Made by a program: the position numbers and the translations under genes
Notes under the pieces: generated by a model
Databases searched by the model: none
The model's input: the letters and a program-made list of their open reading frames with translations, nothing else
What the model was told of the DNA's origin: nothing
In this document: positions 1 through 13,126 of the stretch, in pieces
Layout of the letters: each line of letters starts with the position of its first letter
Position numbering within the stretch: position 1 is the first letter of the stretch
Source of the DNA: Jaltomata sinuosa
Lineage: Eukaryota; Streptophyta; Magnoliopsida; Solanales; Solanaceae
Direction: 5' to 3'
DNA: 64,000 nt
Assembly (NCBI GenBank): GCA_003996215.1
Contig: QJPP01007240.1
Span: forward strand, 124,001-188,000

Positions 1-2212
1 GCCTTGGACTTGGTGAATTAGCAGATCAGAATCACCGATAACCAAGAGTTCTCAGATATCCATATCAAAGGCTAACTAAATACCGAGAATACAAGCTTCG
101 TATTCGGCCATGTTATTGTGCACAAGAAATAGAGTTTGGTTGTCATCGGGTAGTGCTGACCAATTTTTGATACCAAGACTGCTCCGATGCCTGAACCTTT
201 AAAATTGACCGCTCTATCAAAGAACAATCTCCAACCAGGGTATGCTTCCGCGATATCTTCTCCTATGAACAAAATCTCTTCGTCGGGGAAGTAGGTTTGG
301 AGTGGTTCATATTCTTCATCAACCGGATTCTTCGCTATGTGATCCGCTAAGGCCTGTCCTTTGATCATTTTCTGAGTCACATATACAATGTCGAACTCAC
401 TTAGCAATATTTGCCACTTAGCCAATTTCCCCGTAGGCATGGCCTTTTGGAATATGTACCTCAGGGGGTCCATTATGGAAATGAGATATGTCGTGTACGA
501 CAACAAATAATGTCTCAACTTCTGGGAAACCCAAGGCAAAGCACAACAGGTCCTTTCAAGAAGAGTATAACGAGCCTCGTATGGGGTGAACTTCTTGCTC
601 AAGTAATAAATCGCTAGTTCCTTCTTTCCACTTTAATCATGTTGCCCCAGGACACAACCAAAGGCATTTTCTGAGACCGACAGATACAGCAACAATGTAC
701 TTCCTTCTCTTGTAGGAACTAATACCGGTGGAATAGATAAATAATTCTTGATGAGGTCAAAGGCTTGTTGGCATTCTTCGGTCCAGCTGGTCAGTGCATC
801 TTTCTTCAGCAACTTGAAGATGGCTTCGCAAATAACTATTGACTGGGCTATGAACTGACTAATATAATTCAGCCTTCCCAAGAAACTCATGACTCCTGAA
901 TCGCTTTTATCTTCGAAGGATCGAGCTCAATACCCCTTCTACTGACTACGAAGCCTAATAGCTTGCCAACTGGTACTCCAAAAGCACACTTGGCAGGGTT
1001 CAACTTCAGATTGTATTTTTGCAGTCGTTCAAAGAATTTCCTCAAATGATCTAAGTGGTTTGAACTCTCACGGGACTTGACAATCACATCATCCACGTAT
1101 ACTTTGATTTCCTTGTCAATCATGTCATGGGAATGGTTGTCATGGCTTGCATATAAGTGGCACCTGCATTCTTAACTCCTGAATCGCTTTTATCTTCGAA
1201 GGATCGAGCTCAATACCCCTTCTACTGACTACGAAGCCTAATAGCTTGCCAACTGGTACTCCAAAAGCACACTTGGCAGGGTTCAACTTCAGATTGTATT
1301 TTTGCAGTCGTTCAAAGAATTTCCTCAAATGATTTAAGTGGTTTGAACTCTCACGGGACTTGACAATCACATCATCCACGTATACTTTGATTTCCTTGTC
1401 AATCATGTCATGGGAATGGTTGTCATGGCTTGCATATAAGTGGCACCTGCATTCTTAAGGCTGAACGACATCACCCAGTATTGATAAACACCCTAAGGTA
1501 TGATGAACGCCGTTTTCTCCAAGCCTTCTTCATCCCAGAGGATCTGATGGTACCCAGCAAAATAATCCACGAATGATTGCATCTCGTGCTTTGCGTAGTT
1601 GTCGATAAGGATGTGGATATTGGGCAATGGAAAGTTATCATTGGGATTGGCCTTATTCAGGTCTCGATAGCCAACACAGATTCTGATCTTTCCATCTTTC
1701 TTGGGAACTAGGACAATGTTGGCCAACCAAGTCGGATACTTTGTGAATTCTACCACCCCGGACTAAATCTGTTTGGTAACTTCTTCTTTGATTCTCAAGC
1801 TTAGATCTGGCTTGAATTTTCGAGTCTTTTTCTTGATCAGATCAAACCCTGGATTGATAGGCAACTTGTGAGAGACTATGTCTGTGCTTAAACCCGGCAT
1901 GTCGCTATAGGCCCAAGAAAATATGTCGATGTATTCTCGGAGTAATTTGATGAGTTCTCTTTTCTGTGCTTCTATCAGATGGACACTGATTCTGGTTTCT
2001 TTGACCTCTTGGCCGTCTCCCAGATTGACCATCTCGGTTTCTTTTAGGTTGGGCCGTTCTCGGTTCTCAAAGTCTTTTAATTCCTCTGTTAATTCTTCAG
2101 GAACAATATTTTCTTTGTCATATTCCTCGAAATCATCGTCATCTAGCTTAGTTTGTTCGTTAAGCTCTTGACATGACATGAAAGTGGCAGGATTTAACTT
2201 ATTATTACTCAA
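1..2212 (-). pseudogene. Ogre RT and RNase H region, broken
   Basis: From 2212 leftward: an acidic pre-RT linker (CQELN..., IDIFSWAYSDMPG), the RT fingers (LVPKKDGKIRICVGYRDLNK), the palm with the intact catalytic motif YVDDVIVKS, the thumb, and an RNase H domain at 890-72. Residues of a second, archaeal-type RNase H (VIGDSDLLIHQVQG) are read at the window edge. Breaks: a lost base just before the MIDKEIK helix shifts the frame, a stop interrupts the RT/RNase H joint near 633, and a 283-bp tandem duplication repeats the YVDD segment out of frame. The domain order is that of Tat-lineage Ty3/gypsy pol. Confidence 0.8.
892..1457. repeat. 283-bp tandem direct duplication inside RT
   Basis: The block 892-1174 is repeated at 1175-1457. 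I found one substitution (gatcta versus gattta). Each copy carries the YVDD catalytic segment. The unit length is not a multiple of three, so the duplication also destroys the frame. Confidence 0.9.
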
Positions 2213-2689
2213 ACCAAAACAAAACGGGTTAGATAATAGAAAGTAAATATAAATAAATTTTGAACAGTGAATATTTTTTAAAATAAGGAGGCTTTCATTA
2301 AAATTTGGAAATATTTAAAAACTATGGCTATAACCCACATGAATATAGGTTCATGCCTTTTGGAAAGTAGTAAGTAGCACGAGAAATATTAAAGAATAAA
2401 GGGCAGGTCGTGGAGACTCATCCGGACCATCACCGATTTTGCAAAATAGAGTCTTTGTCTATCCAGCCGGGCAGACAGTCACGAAGGGAGTGGCAACCCA
2501 ACTCTGCAACTTTTTGCTAGGCTTGGCATCCCTAATCATGGCTACTTCAGGGACTTCTTCTAATATGGCATCACATTATTTGAATAGATCTCCTATTCCA
2601 TCCCCTAGATCGTCACTTGTAGGGAAAGACTGGGATAGATGAGTCAAAGGTCTTGGCAATTATCGATCATCCTCTTTATTAAGAATAGT

Positions 2690-3640
2690 TCTTGCATATC
2701 ATTTGTCATCAGTTTCGTCTATACTGATGGTCACCCCTCCATGTTTTGGTGAAGAATTGCTACCAGGAGAGGTTGTTTGGAGAATGATGACTCTTTGATC
2801 GATTAGGTTCTGAATCTCGTGTTTCAGATTGATTCAATCTTCAGTGGTATGTCCAACACTTCCTGAATGATATGCGCAATGTCGATTGGGTTTGAAGAAT
2901 TTAGATGCTGGGTTAGCAGGCTTTGGTTCGATAGGCTGAATTAGTCCAGCTGCTTTCAGTCTATCAAAAAGTAGAGTTCGGCTTTCAGCTAATAGAGTAA
3001 AGACCCGGGGAGGCTTATTCTTATGACTTGGATGAAATATTTTATTTTGGTATGTTGGGGTAGCTACTTTGTGGTATGTTTGGGGATTTGAGTAGGAAGT
3101 AATTGGTGCTTAAAAATTTGACTAAAAGTTTTGTTGTGTTTGTGGAGGCGGTTGGTAATTTGGAGGTGGAGCTTGGTACTTTGGGGATGGAGTTTGATAT
3201 TTAGCTCGGGCATAAAATATGGAATAGGGGCTTTGCGAGGTTGAAGGGTAGACATTTTATGGCAAAGGATTTATCGAGTCATATTTGAGAGACTTTTCCG
3301 TGCTCCAGTTATAAGAAAATGCAAGGTTATTGTTGGAAGAGTGTTCAAGTTCCGCCGTATTCAAGGGAGGGACATGAAGTAGAGACCTTCCTTCACTTGG
3401 GGTGGGTAATTTGGCATGGATGATCAAATTAATCATACTTGTCTCTCTCATCTCATTTCTCATCTTATCAACTTGTTCCGTCAGTAGCATAATTAACTCA
3501 CTTTGCTTAGATAGGAGAGTAGTCATCCTAGTTAAAGCGATGTTCTCAGTATCCTCAATCATTATTGTTTTTCCTAAGTTACGATCAGGGGAGGAAACCT
3601 TGTTTTCTCTTGATTTTGTGAGGTAAGAGGATTCTGCCAT
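2690..3640 (-). pseudogene. Ogre gag remnant
   Basis: An open stretch of 127 codons starts with ATG at 3640 and contains a short heptad-like helix. It is followed, across stops near 3257 and 3110, by a proline/tyrosine-rich stretch and a tail typical of Tat gag proteins: a helix related to LLFDRLKAAGLIQPI, then the knuckle CAYHSGSVGHTTED (about 2835-2880) and a leucine-rich helix. A TGA falls directly after the knuckle aspartate, where the final cysteine codon is expected. Part of the capsid core seems to be missing, because the coiled part leads almost directly into the proline-rich tail. Confidence 0.65.
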
Positions 3641-4437
3641 CTTTTCTCGACACAGATCAGTTTCTTTACCTGTTACAGGAAAAATAACTCAAAAAGAAGA
3701 ATATGTTAGATTTCATAAGTGGTAAATAACGCAATACATTTGACTGGAAATAAACACATAAAGTTGCTTTTGTCAAGGCAAATTGATCCACGGGTAATCA
3801 TTGACTCTAGGATTTGACAGACAGGAATTTGCCCATCGATTTTGGATAAGTAGGTTTTATCAAGAAAGTTTACTCGTCGATCTTGTAGCATCTTGGCCTG
3901 TTATACTTCTGAACTCTTCGTCACCCTTGTCAAAGTGGGAAATGAAAATTTCTTAAAGATAGGGGCTGGGCCTTGAAGGCTGCCTACGTATCTCACGAAG
4001 GAGAATTCAGGCCCTACGTAGTTCGAATAGGTAAAAGGAATACATTTTCATATCATTTTTCCACTATCTCTTGATTACAACGAAAAATAAAAACAACAAC
4101 ATAAAGAAAATAACTAAAACTTTGCTACTTTTAAAGCTTAATTTGGATAGTGGTGGGTCTTCTGGATCTTCTCAATCTTCTTTTTCAAGGGTTAATATGG
4201 TGGGAACTCAATCTGGATCCTTCCTGCATCTATCAGATCTTCGAGGTCAATCCTGAAAGTGCGACAATTCTCTATGTCATGCCCTCTAGCTCCCGCATGG
4301 TAGAGGCATATTTCCTTGCAACTACACCAAGCTCGAGACATCTTTCCTGCCTTCCTCTCAAATGGCTCAATGATACCAGTATGGACCAGCTTGAAGTAGA
4401 TTTCGAGATACGTGTCATAAAAGACGGTGAAGTCATA

Positions 4438-5151
4438 TTAGAGAATAAAGTCATTCTGAGTTATTGGCATTCCTGGCCTCACCCTATCACAAATCAGTAG
4501 TGAGTGAGGTCCCCACATGTGGCTAATTTGCCCAATGTTAATCATTTCATGAATCCTAACCCTTAGCATAGTGCATTCATTGGTGGTATGCCCCCTTTGG
4601 CGTGGGTGGTAAGTGCACCTCTTTTGTTCATCCTTGGGGTTACACCAAAAACCCGGGGTTTGATCAGGTTGCATGATTCCCTTCATTTCTAGAGCTAGGA
4701 AGATGATAGAGCATGTAACAATTCTGGGCCTCCTGCCATTTGCCCATACGTGAGCTTTGAGAATGATCTTTTCTTTTCCCGGCCTGAATCCAATTGGCCA
4801 AACGGGATCATCCCTAATGTTAGCCCAGTAATCTGAGATGTGATTCAAAGGCTGGACTTGTTCATAGTTTTCCCCCACGGACTCCTTATCATTCCCTATG
4901 ACTGATGTTGACCTCTTGAGTGCCAATTGATATTTTTGATCCTTGTGATTGAGCATTTCTTTTTTCTGAGCTATCCTTATGTCGACATTGGCTATCTTTT
5001 CTTTCATAAGGACTCTCTCTTTGTCCACTTTCGCGGACCTGGCTATCAACTTTCCTTCTATTTTCTTGGCCTCCTTAAGTTGTTCCTTCATTTCAATGAT
5101 GTCTTGGTCAATCTCTTCCATTCTTTTGTGCATCGCCTCTTTGGTGTCCAT
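4438..5151 (-). CDS. Ogre ORF1-like protein, 237 aa
   Basis: This is the longest open frame between the LTR and gag. The first roughly 80 residues are rich in K, E and M with coiled-coil character. Residues about 175-215 carry a knuckle-like motif (CTYHPRQRGHTTNEC) followed by a leucine/isoleucine-rich helix, the same arrangement as in the gag tail downstream at about 2780-2885. The position upstream of gag matches ORF1 of Ogre elements, whose function is unknown. The ORF opens with ATG and stops just before the gag region. No host gene family is recognised. Confidence 0.5.
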   Translation of the reverse strand: MDTKEAMHKRMEEIDQDIIEMKEQLKEAKKIEGKLIARSAKVDKERVLMKEKIANVDIRIAQKKEMLNHKDQKYQLALKRSTSVIGNDKESVGENYEQVQPLNHISDYWANIRDDPVWPIGFRPGKEKIILKAHVWANGRRPRIVTCSIIFLALEMKGIMQPDQTPGFWCNPKDEQKRCTYHPRQRGHTTNECTMLRVRIHEMINIGQISHMWGPHSLLICDRVRPGMPITQNDFIL

Positions 5152-5481
5152 GGCAAGTCAACCTTCCTGAGGAATTAAATTTCTTAGAAGATTTATAGGA
5201 AGCTTGAGCTTTTTCTGAGGAACTAGGACAACTCGAGGAGTGATTTGGTAGGATTTTATATAGTGGGCTTATATTTCTGCCTACGGTGTTCTAAAAATCC
5301 TTGAAAAATAGGAGTGGATCAATTTATTCTTGATTCAAGCAACACACGTAGTACATAAAGCAATTATAACACATAAAAATATATAATAACGCGTGTATCC
5401 TAACTTGGTCACCTTTTTGTGCCGAAGGTAGGCCTAGCATTTTAAAAGACGTATATGTTGTATAGAATCATTTCATTGCCC

Positions 5482-5483
<2 letters not shown>

Positions 5484-5519
<36 letters not shown>

Positions 5520-5534
5520 TATATATATAGATAT
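5484..5534. repeat. AT dinucleotide microsatellite
   Basis: An (AT)n run with two GAT interruptions lies in the Ogre leader region between PBS and ORF1. Confidence 0.95.
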
Positions 5535-6377
5535 AATCAAAACTTCCCGATAAGGGATACAAGCAAGCCGAAAAGGGATATACTTTGAAATAGGAGAAAA
5601 TATGTATAAAGTAGGCCCGTGCAAGGGCAAAATGAAACAAACCCACACAGGGGTATTTTATAAAAATCAATACATAACGATAAACCCGTGTAGGGGTGGC
5701 ATTATGATGCTTCTGATGATGATCCTTCATCCATTTGGCCCCTCTTTGACTCCTTTGCGATCTCTCGAGGTTCGTACAACCATTTGAGAAAACTGGACAT
5801 CCTACAAAATAGATAACTAATTAGAATATCCCATTTTGGGGACAACAGTCTAGTTCTTCCGACATATACGTCTTTCAAATAGCACATAAGGGTATGATCG
5901 TCTTTCCGGGTCGAGGGCCCTTTTTGACTCAAGGTGGTCTCACTAATGAGCCTGATACCCCTGGATAACTGGGTCAACTTAGGTCAATTTCTATCTCAGG
6001 TATTTGGATTCGCTCTACGCTAGGTTGACTAGAGTGGGTTTTGAAACGAGACTGGGAACCCGAGTGGACAGCTCGGGGTGAGGCAATGATGATTATCGGA
6101 TCGGCCAGTGATCCAACTACCCGTCAGGGTGCCTCGGGAATTGTTTGGGTTTTTAAGTGATAGCAATGGCTGCGACCCACATAACCGTCCTTTTTTTGAT
6201 CCAAAACAAAATAAAGTACCGTTTGGCAGAAGCATGCCATGAAATGCAATGACAGTTTATAATTTGTGAAAATTAAACACATAAATTACAAATAACTACT
6301 TTTACTATCTATTACAAACCCGAATAGTTAGTCACATAAGATTTAGAAAAATCATTTTGGTTAGAACTTAGTTAAAA
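5535..6377 (-). other. Ogre leader between PBS and ORF1
   Basis: This is untranslated leader of the minus-strand element. The only sizeable open frame (5977-5702, 91 codons) resembles nothing I know. Confidence 0.4.
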
Positions 6378-6395
6378 TCCCCAGCGGAGTCGCCA
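6378..6395 (-). other. Primer binding site, tRNA-Arg type
   Basis: The minus strand reads TGGCGACTCCGCTGGGGA directly downstream of the LTR end. It would pair with the 3' end of an arginine tRNA, the primer class known for Ogre elements. Its position fixes the element's orientation. Confidence 0.8.
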
Positions 6396-6399
6396 TTTT

Positions 6400-9300
6400 T
6401 GTTTTATCGCATTTTTTCACTTTAATTATTTTTGAAAAGAAAACGCAACTTCATTTTTGAAATGGTTTTGACTTAAATTAAATTCGAAAACTTTATGAAA
6501 CCTCTCAAATTTAGTTAAAACAGAGTCGCCACTTAATTAATTTAGGAAAATAAATAAAACCTTTAGAAAAATATTCAAAAGATCTAAAACAGATAAAAAC
6601 CTTTTGAATTTAAGAAATCTGGGTAAGAAGTTCATATTAACATTTTAGGAAGGATTTTAAGGCACCTAAACTGTCTGATAACACACGGTTATCCGACTAT
6701 TTTTCTAACTTTATTTATTTGACTAACTTTGTGAAAACATGAAATTTTACAAGTAAAGGGAAAAGGGTTATTTGCATACGATGATATCAAAACGATATTT
6801 TTGCAATTTAAAACTTTGTGGCAAAATGTAAGCATTATACTAAATTCCAAAATAGATAGACTTGCGATAAAACTCATGGTACTCCAATGAGAAAAATTAA
6901 CTAAGTTTTAAAAAGTTAGAGTTTTACAAAGTCCAAATTATACAAATAATACTAAACTAAAGAAGGGAGAAGTTGGGTTTAGGCACTTAGGCCCAAACCC
7001 CTACTAATTGTCCGTATTGGACTTCCAATTTTGGGTTAAGCCTGTTTATCTTTGTCTTCAATTGGCCTTCCCTGTATTTAGCTTCCATTGTGTATGGTAC
7101 TTAGGCCACACGTATTTTCTTCGATCAAATTTGAACCCCTTTTGGGCCTTGATGCCGACTCGAATGCAATTGGGCCACCTTAGCCCGTCTCAAAGATGCA
7201 AGGAATGAAAGAGTCCATTTGGACTCATATGAGGATCACATGTCACGGAATAAGGAAAACAAGTTAGCTTGCATTCATACCAATAATGTCATTTAATCTA
7301 ACTTTAAACAAGATATCAAGAATGTCAACAGCAAAAGCTATACTAAATAATAGTAGCTAATTTTGTCACAATGGCCTAAGTTAGTAAAGACTTAAGAGCA
7401 ACATATTCCATTCCCTTTAGTTTCAGCAAAATGCAATTAACCAAAAAAAATATAATTCTTTCAGACTAATTACGAATCAAAATCTGCCTATGGCAATAAT
7501 CTCACTGTAAATAGGGAGCCTTGCGATGTTTTATTAAACATAACTTCTAAACTTACCAACAAAGTCAAATTTAAACAGCCTTTAGTAATCAAACTTCAAC
7601 AAAGGGACAAAGATGGCTACAAGGATCATTGGAGAGACATTAAGCCATGGACTCTTTCCTAGTAAGTATATCACATACACAATCACATTCGATCAACCAA
7701 AATGTAGAGATGTATGAAGGCCAAAGAACAATAAGTGCATACTATTTGAACATAAGGTGTTGAGGAGAGATCCAAGACCTCATATCAGGAAAAACATCTT
7801 ATTGTTGGTGTGAAAACTTATGTAAAAGCAAGGGAAAATAGAAGCAAACTATTACTGCGACACATTATACTACCTGCTCATCAAGAAAGCCAAAACATGC
7901 AAAAAACAAATTACTAATCTTTCCCCTTATCAATATCAAAACAGAGCTCGCAATGGTTTAAATGAAAGACCTTAGCCACACAACTCAGATTCCAAACATC
8001 TCATTTAGGAAATCGATCAAGAGAACTTAGACTATATTTAAATTATTCCAATTCATAAAAACAGAGAATTTGTTTAACAAACTTCGACATACTGGTTTTT
8101 AAAACAGATTGCTTGACTGAGGAGTGAAATTCCTCTTCTTCTTTTTTCATACTCATAAAATAGGAGGCTAAACACAAGAAGAAAATGTAATTTATCTTTG
8201 ATAAAGAAAATAACAGATCCTAAAAGGCAACCACTACTTTTGGGGAAGAACTAGCAATCCTGGCTGAGTTCAGGAGACTTTTAGGATGGAATGAGCTATA
8301 ATGAAGTTCATCTTGTTCCAAAATTCAAGATTTGGAAAATTTACCAATGAGTAGCCCCAAATTACACATTATAGCCCTCCTTCGGTATGTCGAAACAAGG
8401 AGCTAATCAAGCAAGCTAAGTGAGCAAGAGCAAGAGTGGCAGTTTTTAATGAAAATGATCAGGCCAAACAAACTACTAAAACTCAAATAAGCTCTGAACA
8501 TTGGACTTCTCTTGAAGATGAGGGTAGATAATCAAGCTATCATTCTCATCTTCTTGTCCTGATAAATTAAGCAACGGCTTCATCCCCTCCTCGACAAACT
8601 TATTTTATTTTATGTCACAAGTCGAGAGAAATCCCTAGGGAATCTTTAGCTTACAACACATACTTAAGTTCGAATTTTCAAATGAAGAACAGACAAAACA
8701 ATTTTCAAAATCAGCAACACGACTATGCCCATTTAGAACACAAGAGGCAATGTTTAGGGATAAAAGAAGAGCTATAATGGGAAGCTCCATTCTATCTCTC
8801 GAATTAAAGCTTTGAGGGAAGCTAAAACGAGCAATCCTCAGAGACGTTTTCTCTTCTCGATGGATTTCATATGGTATTATGAACCAAAGAAACCAAAATA
8901 AGATTCAAGTTCTAAACACTAAAGATACCTCAAGAGATAACTCAGTCGACCCTTGTCTATGAAATTTAAACAAGCTGCTTATATCCAAAAAAGGAGACCA
9001 GAGAAGAACTAAAGAGAGCAGCAAGGAAAACAACAGACAAGGAATTCACGGAAAAGATCACTACACACTAGCAAATGATCCAACTGGGCAGACAACATTC
9101 TAACTCTCAAACACAAACTCTCACAAAATCACACACATAATCATTCAAGACTAGTTAGAAACCAACCTAAGTTTTCAATAACAAAGTAGAACCAAAGAGG
9201 AGGAAGGAAATGAAAAATCACATGTTCTTGGGCAGCAAACTAGGTGTACGAGCCTCGTCGAAAAAACTTTTACCACCAACGGAGTTTGAACTGAAATTGG

Positions 9301-10542
9301 TTGAAATTAACAAGGACTTCTAGACTATTTTTCTCCCTAAAATCTTGGTTACGTGAGATTAGTGGAATGCTCCACCAAAATCCCCAAATTTTCCCCCAAA
9401 ATTCAGCTACCTCACACAATGAAAGGGGAGGGTTTATATAGGGAATTTTTCTGGTGAAATGAGGGGAAAACAGATGGGGCAAAGGGGAATTTTGCTTGAG
9501 GAATTTCAAAATTCCTCTTTGGATAACCTTGAGCAGCAACAAAATTGTACGAAATTTCACTCAAACCTCAGAGAAATTGCCACATAAGGCTATTTCTAGA
9601 ACCTTCGAGGTTGCCAGCTCATCATCTTGATGGAGAATGGACGGCGTTTGGGAATTTTGACGGAGTGTGAGAATTGGGGAGTCATTTGGAGTTTGTTAAA
9701 GATGCATTGAAGCTTTGAGCGTTAGGGTTTCATCGTTTGTTGGAGAAGACAAAGTACAGGGGAAAAGTTGGGGGAATTGTACGAAGCGTGTCGTTAGTAT
9801 AGGTGTGCTCTTTTCTGGGGATTTGAGACAGAGTGAGGAGCGTGAGGGGATTTTGGTTTTGAGGGGTCTGAGTGCATTAAATAAAGAGGAGTATAAGGTG
9901 GTGTTGGGGTTGGGCTGGACCGGGTATGCGCGGGTCCAACAAATTGAATGGTGGGCTGGTTGAGTTTTTGGGAATTGGCTGGCCCAAACAACTGATTACA
10001 AAAGGAGTTATAAGTGTGGTTTAGAATATGGCCGCATTTGCAAAATGTGGCCATTTAAGTTTAAGGAATAGCCAAATCAGGAGTAATTAGATGCAATTCG
10101 GCTAGGATTTAAATTGTTTATAGAATTTAGGCTAGAATAGGAATAAAGACAAATTCATTAAAATTAATCACCCGAGCCTCTTTAAACTTAAACAAATTGG
10201 AATAATTATCATGTTTAAAGAACAATTACCTTATTTTAAAATTATGAAATTGATTTATTCAATTAATCTCTCCTTTGAATTAATTTGAAGGAAAATCAAA
10301 CGTTTAATCTTTTAGAAGGATTTTCTTATGAAATTAAACTCTAAAAATAGTTCTTTAAGTAATATTATATAAATTTCACGTAATTAAACATGAAAGATAT
10401 AAATTATACACAGAACTATTATAAAGCTTGTTTGAAAAATGTTTTATCCTTTTTTACAAAATGATTATTTCAAAATTTGTTTAAAATTCAAAAGGACTCA
10501 AGATTAATTCATAATGTGGCGGGTAAAAATTGGGTGTCAACA
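6400..10542 (-). repeat. 5' LTR of the Ogre-type element (about 4.1 kb)
   Basis: On the minus strand the LTR begins TGTTGACACCCAATTTTTAC at 10542, the usual Ogre LTR start, and ends in ...ACA about five bases before the PBS. It is AT-rich with only short spurious ORFs. Without the 3' LTR, age and the target-site duplication cannot be read. Confidence 0.8.
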
Positions 10543-11082
10543 TTGCTTGGCTTGGAAGATGACCTTAGGCCCTCTTTGGAAAGACATTTTACCAAAAATT
10601 GTCTTCCCTAAACATTGATCCTAGTCAACTCGTTTTGATCCTTTAGCCTTTTATTTGCACCCATATGATACTCCTTTACCCTTTGGAATCCTCTAGTTTC
10701 TTCACCCTCCTCCATTATTTCTTGATAAATGAAGATGTAGTCTAGTGTCTAAGTTTCGGGGGACAAATGAATAAAAAGTGGGATTTTTTATGAAGGCAAA
10801 AGCCTAAGTTTGGGGGAGTGTGCAATAGTATCCTAAAGGAGGAAATAAGCTTTAATATGGGGTAGAACCTAATGCTTATCTTGTGAGTTTCTTGAAACAA
10901 TCAAAGATGGAAGAAAGAAATAAAAATAATTGAGTGGTGCTGCCTCTTTCCTTTTGAATGGTAAAAGCATAAGACAAAGGTTTTGGGAGAAATGGCTTTG
11001 GAAAAACTTAGGTTGTGAGAGGGGGAAATAAGGTGAAGTATATTCAATGATGTGAGCGGTGTACTTGAATTCCTAATGTTAG
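10543..11082. other. Spacer between two gypsy elements
   Basis: No gene. It contains AAGTTTGGGGGAGT-like text at about 10805-10820, which is common near the 3' internal end of plant gypsy elements, so it may be a scrap of another element. Confidence 0.3.
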
Positions 11083-13105
11083 TGTAACACCCTGAAATTG
11101 GAACCAACTTTTAAAGAATTTTCCGCAAATTTCCAGGAATCAAGGACCAAGTCCATGGGTCGTGAACGAGACCACGAGTCATGGATAGGCCTTGTGGAAT
11201 TAGACCTACAAACCCATCCTCTGATCTAAAACCATGGCAGGGATTCATGGGTCATGGATCAAACCATGGACTATGGTTTCCCCTCGTGGAATCAGACCTG
11301 AGGGTCATTAGTTTTCCCTAGGAACCATGAACAGGTTCTACGAGCCGTAGATGGTTCTACAGGCCATGAACCCATCCGTGGAAATCAAACCCGCAGCTTG
11401 ATATTTTGGCCAGGAACCACAACCACTAACCACGAGCCATGGTTCATTCTATGATCTGTGATTGTGGCCCGTGGAAACCAGAGCCATGATTTTAAACAGT
11501 TTTCCAGATTTAATTCCCAGGGGTATTTTTGTACTTCCTCACTTCTTAATCTCCTAAGTTAAGTCATTTTAGGCTAAATTAAAGGGGTTTTATTCCCACT
11601 TAGCCTAGTTCTCTTTCATTCTCTCAATCAAGTTCCCAAAAGAAGAAAACAAGTTCAGTTCTCTCAAACTCTAAGACCTAGGGTTTCTTCTCAAATCCTC
11701 TATATTCAAGCTCTAAGTTAAGAAAACTTCACGTTCAGGTATGTGGGTATTCAATAAGGGATTACTTCGACCCTTAGCCTAAAATCCCAAGCTCTATTTT
11801 GAAATTATGAGTTTCTCATGTCAGGGTTCTTACCCAATTACATGATTTTTCTATAAATTTATTTTCCTCGTGTTATCATATGATTTCTAATTCTAATTTC
11901 ATGACTTTGCATGGGTGTTTATATGTATTTCTTTATCTCATGATTTGAAGGATAACCCTAGCCTAATTTTACGTGTATGATTTATTCTGAGAAAATTGGC
12001 ATGTTTAGATAATATGACCTTATGTATTTCAAGAATTTGCATGTCTATTTCCTTAATTTATGAATTTTTATACGATTATGCATTTGAACTAGTTATATGC
12101 AAGCCTTTAAGATATGTTCTATTATGAATAATATGACATCTCGATGTGCCATCAATGCTCATGAACTATTTTTCAAAAGCAAGGTTTGTTAGTAGTATGA
12201 CATTCGAGTTTGCCATTATGACTATGAATAAGCTTTGGCATCTAGATATGTAACAATGTGAGCACTATGATATATTTTGGAGGTAGAATTTAGCACCGAA
12301 CGATGAGGCTTCTAGATAACCCAAGTCCAAAACTATGTTTCCACCGTAGGTTGACCTTTTGGGATCACTTCAGGATCCATATGCTTATGGTTCTAACCTT
12401 GGCCGATTAGGACAATCTTTTTCAGTGTGAGTGTATAACACTAGACTCCATGGTGCTCAACATGGTTTAATGTCGGTTAAGAGAAACTCCCGTAAGAATG
12501 ACTTTAAAGTACTAAGTTATGTGATGTAATATTTTTGAAGCTTGGCTTATTGTTTTACGACTTATGTTTAAGTTATGATATTTGCTTAAGATTTATTCTA
12601 CTAATGCATGAACATAGTTTTATGTATGATTTTACTATGATATTGCATAAGCTCGCATACTCGGTACTGACGCATACTTCTTTTGTTGCATTCTATCATG
12701 ATACAGATTTAGATGATCGTTCTCAGACTCGTGACTAGAGACCGCAGGATTTCCAATAACTATTGGTGAGTCCTCATCCTTCGAGGACTAGTATGAGTTT
12801 AGTTAATTTATTTCTTTCTTTCAGTATTTAGAGTTAGCTGGGGTCTTGTCCCAATAACTCACTTTATCAGTTTTAGAGGCTTTTCTGACATTGTTAGACA
12901 GTTGGTGCTTATGTTTCAAACTTTATCTCCTAGACTTGTGTTTCAATTTTTTTATATATAAGGAGTTTGCTCATTACCTCTTATTAAGATTATGCTATAA
13001 ATGTTATGGATGTGTTTAAGTCATGCTAAGGTCAAGGGTTGTCTTGGAAGTACTTGTGTTCTCGAGGCCCGTTTACGGCCAGTGGGTAGCCTCGGGGCAT
13101 GAAAA
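11083..13105 (+). repeat. 5' LTR of the plus-strand gypsy element
   Basis: It starts TGTAACACCCTGAAATTG, a common start in this lineage, and ends near CTCGGGGCATGA just before the PBS, giving about 2.0 kb. The interval 11140-11500 is full of short degenerate repeats around palindromic CCATGG/CCACGA-type cores. The inverted relative at 17.5-19.7 kb has the same kind of array. Confidence 0.7.
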
Positions 13106-13108
13106 ACT

Positions 13109-13126
13109 TTGTATCAGAGCCAGGTT
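13109..13126 (+). other. Primer binding site, initiator tRNA-Met type, mutated
   Basis: The text TTGTATCAGAGCCAGG corresponds to the usual TGGTATCAGAGC with one changed base. It lies a few bases after the LTR end. Confidence 0.6.

Larger units (their letters stand above)
1..10542 (-). mobile_element. Ogre/Tat-type Ty3/gypsy retrotransposon, truncated by window edge
   Basis: Read on the minus strand the order is a long 5' LTR, an arginine-tRNA-type primer binding site, an extra ORF upstream of gag, gag with a CCHC-like knuckle, reverse transcriptase, RNase H and the start of a second RNase H at the window edge. A long LTR, a PBS of this type, an extra upstream ORF and a second RNase H are established hallmarks of the Tat/Ogre lineage. 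Integrase and the 3' LTR must lie left of position 1. All coding parts carry stops or frameshifts, so this copy is inactive. An AT-rich non-coding gap at about 2230-2400, between gag and RT, may correspond to the intron known from Ogre elements (inference). Confidence 0.85.

Noticed and set aside
5484..5534. AT run as an origin or matrix attachment region
   Set aside because: A plain microsatellite; the same kind occurs at 20108-20137.
11083..13105. Solo LTR
   Set aside because: A PBS and gag follow in the right order, so it is the 5' LTR of an internal region.
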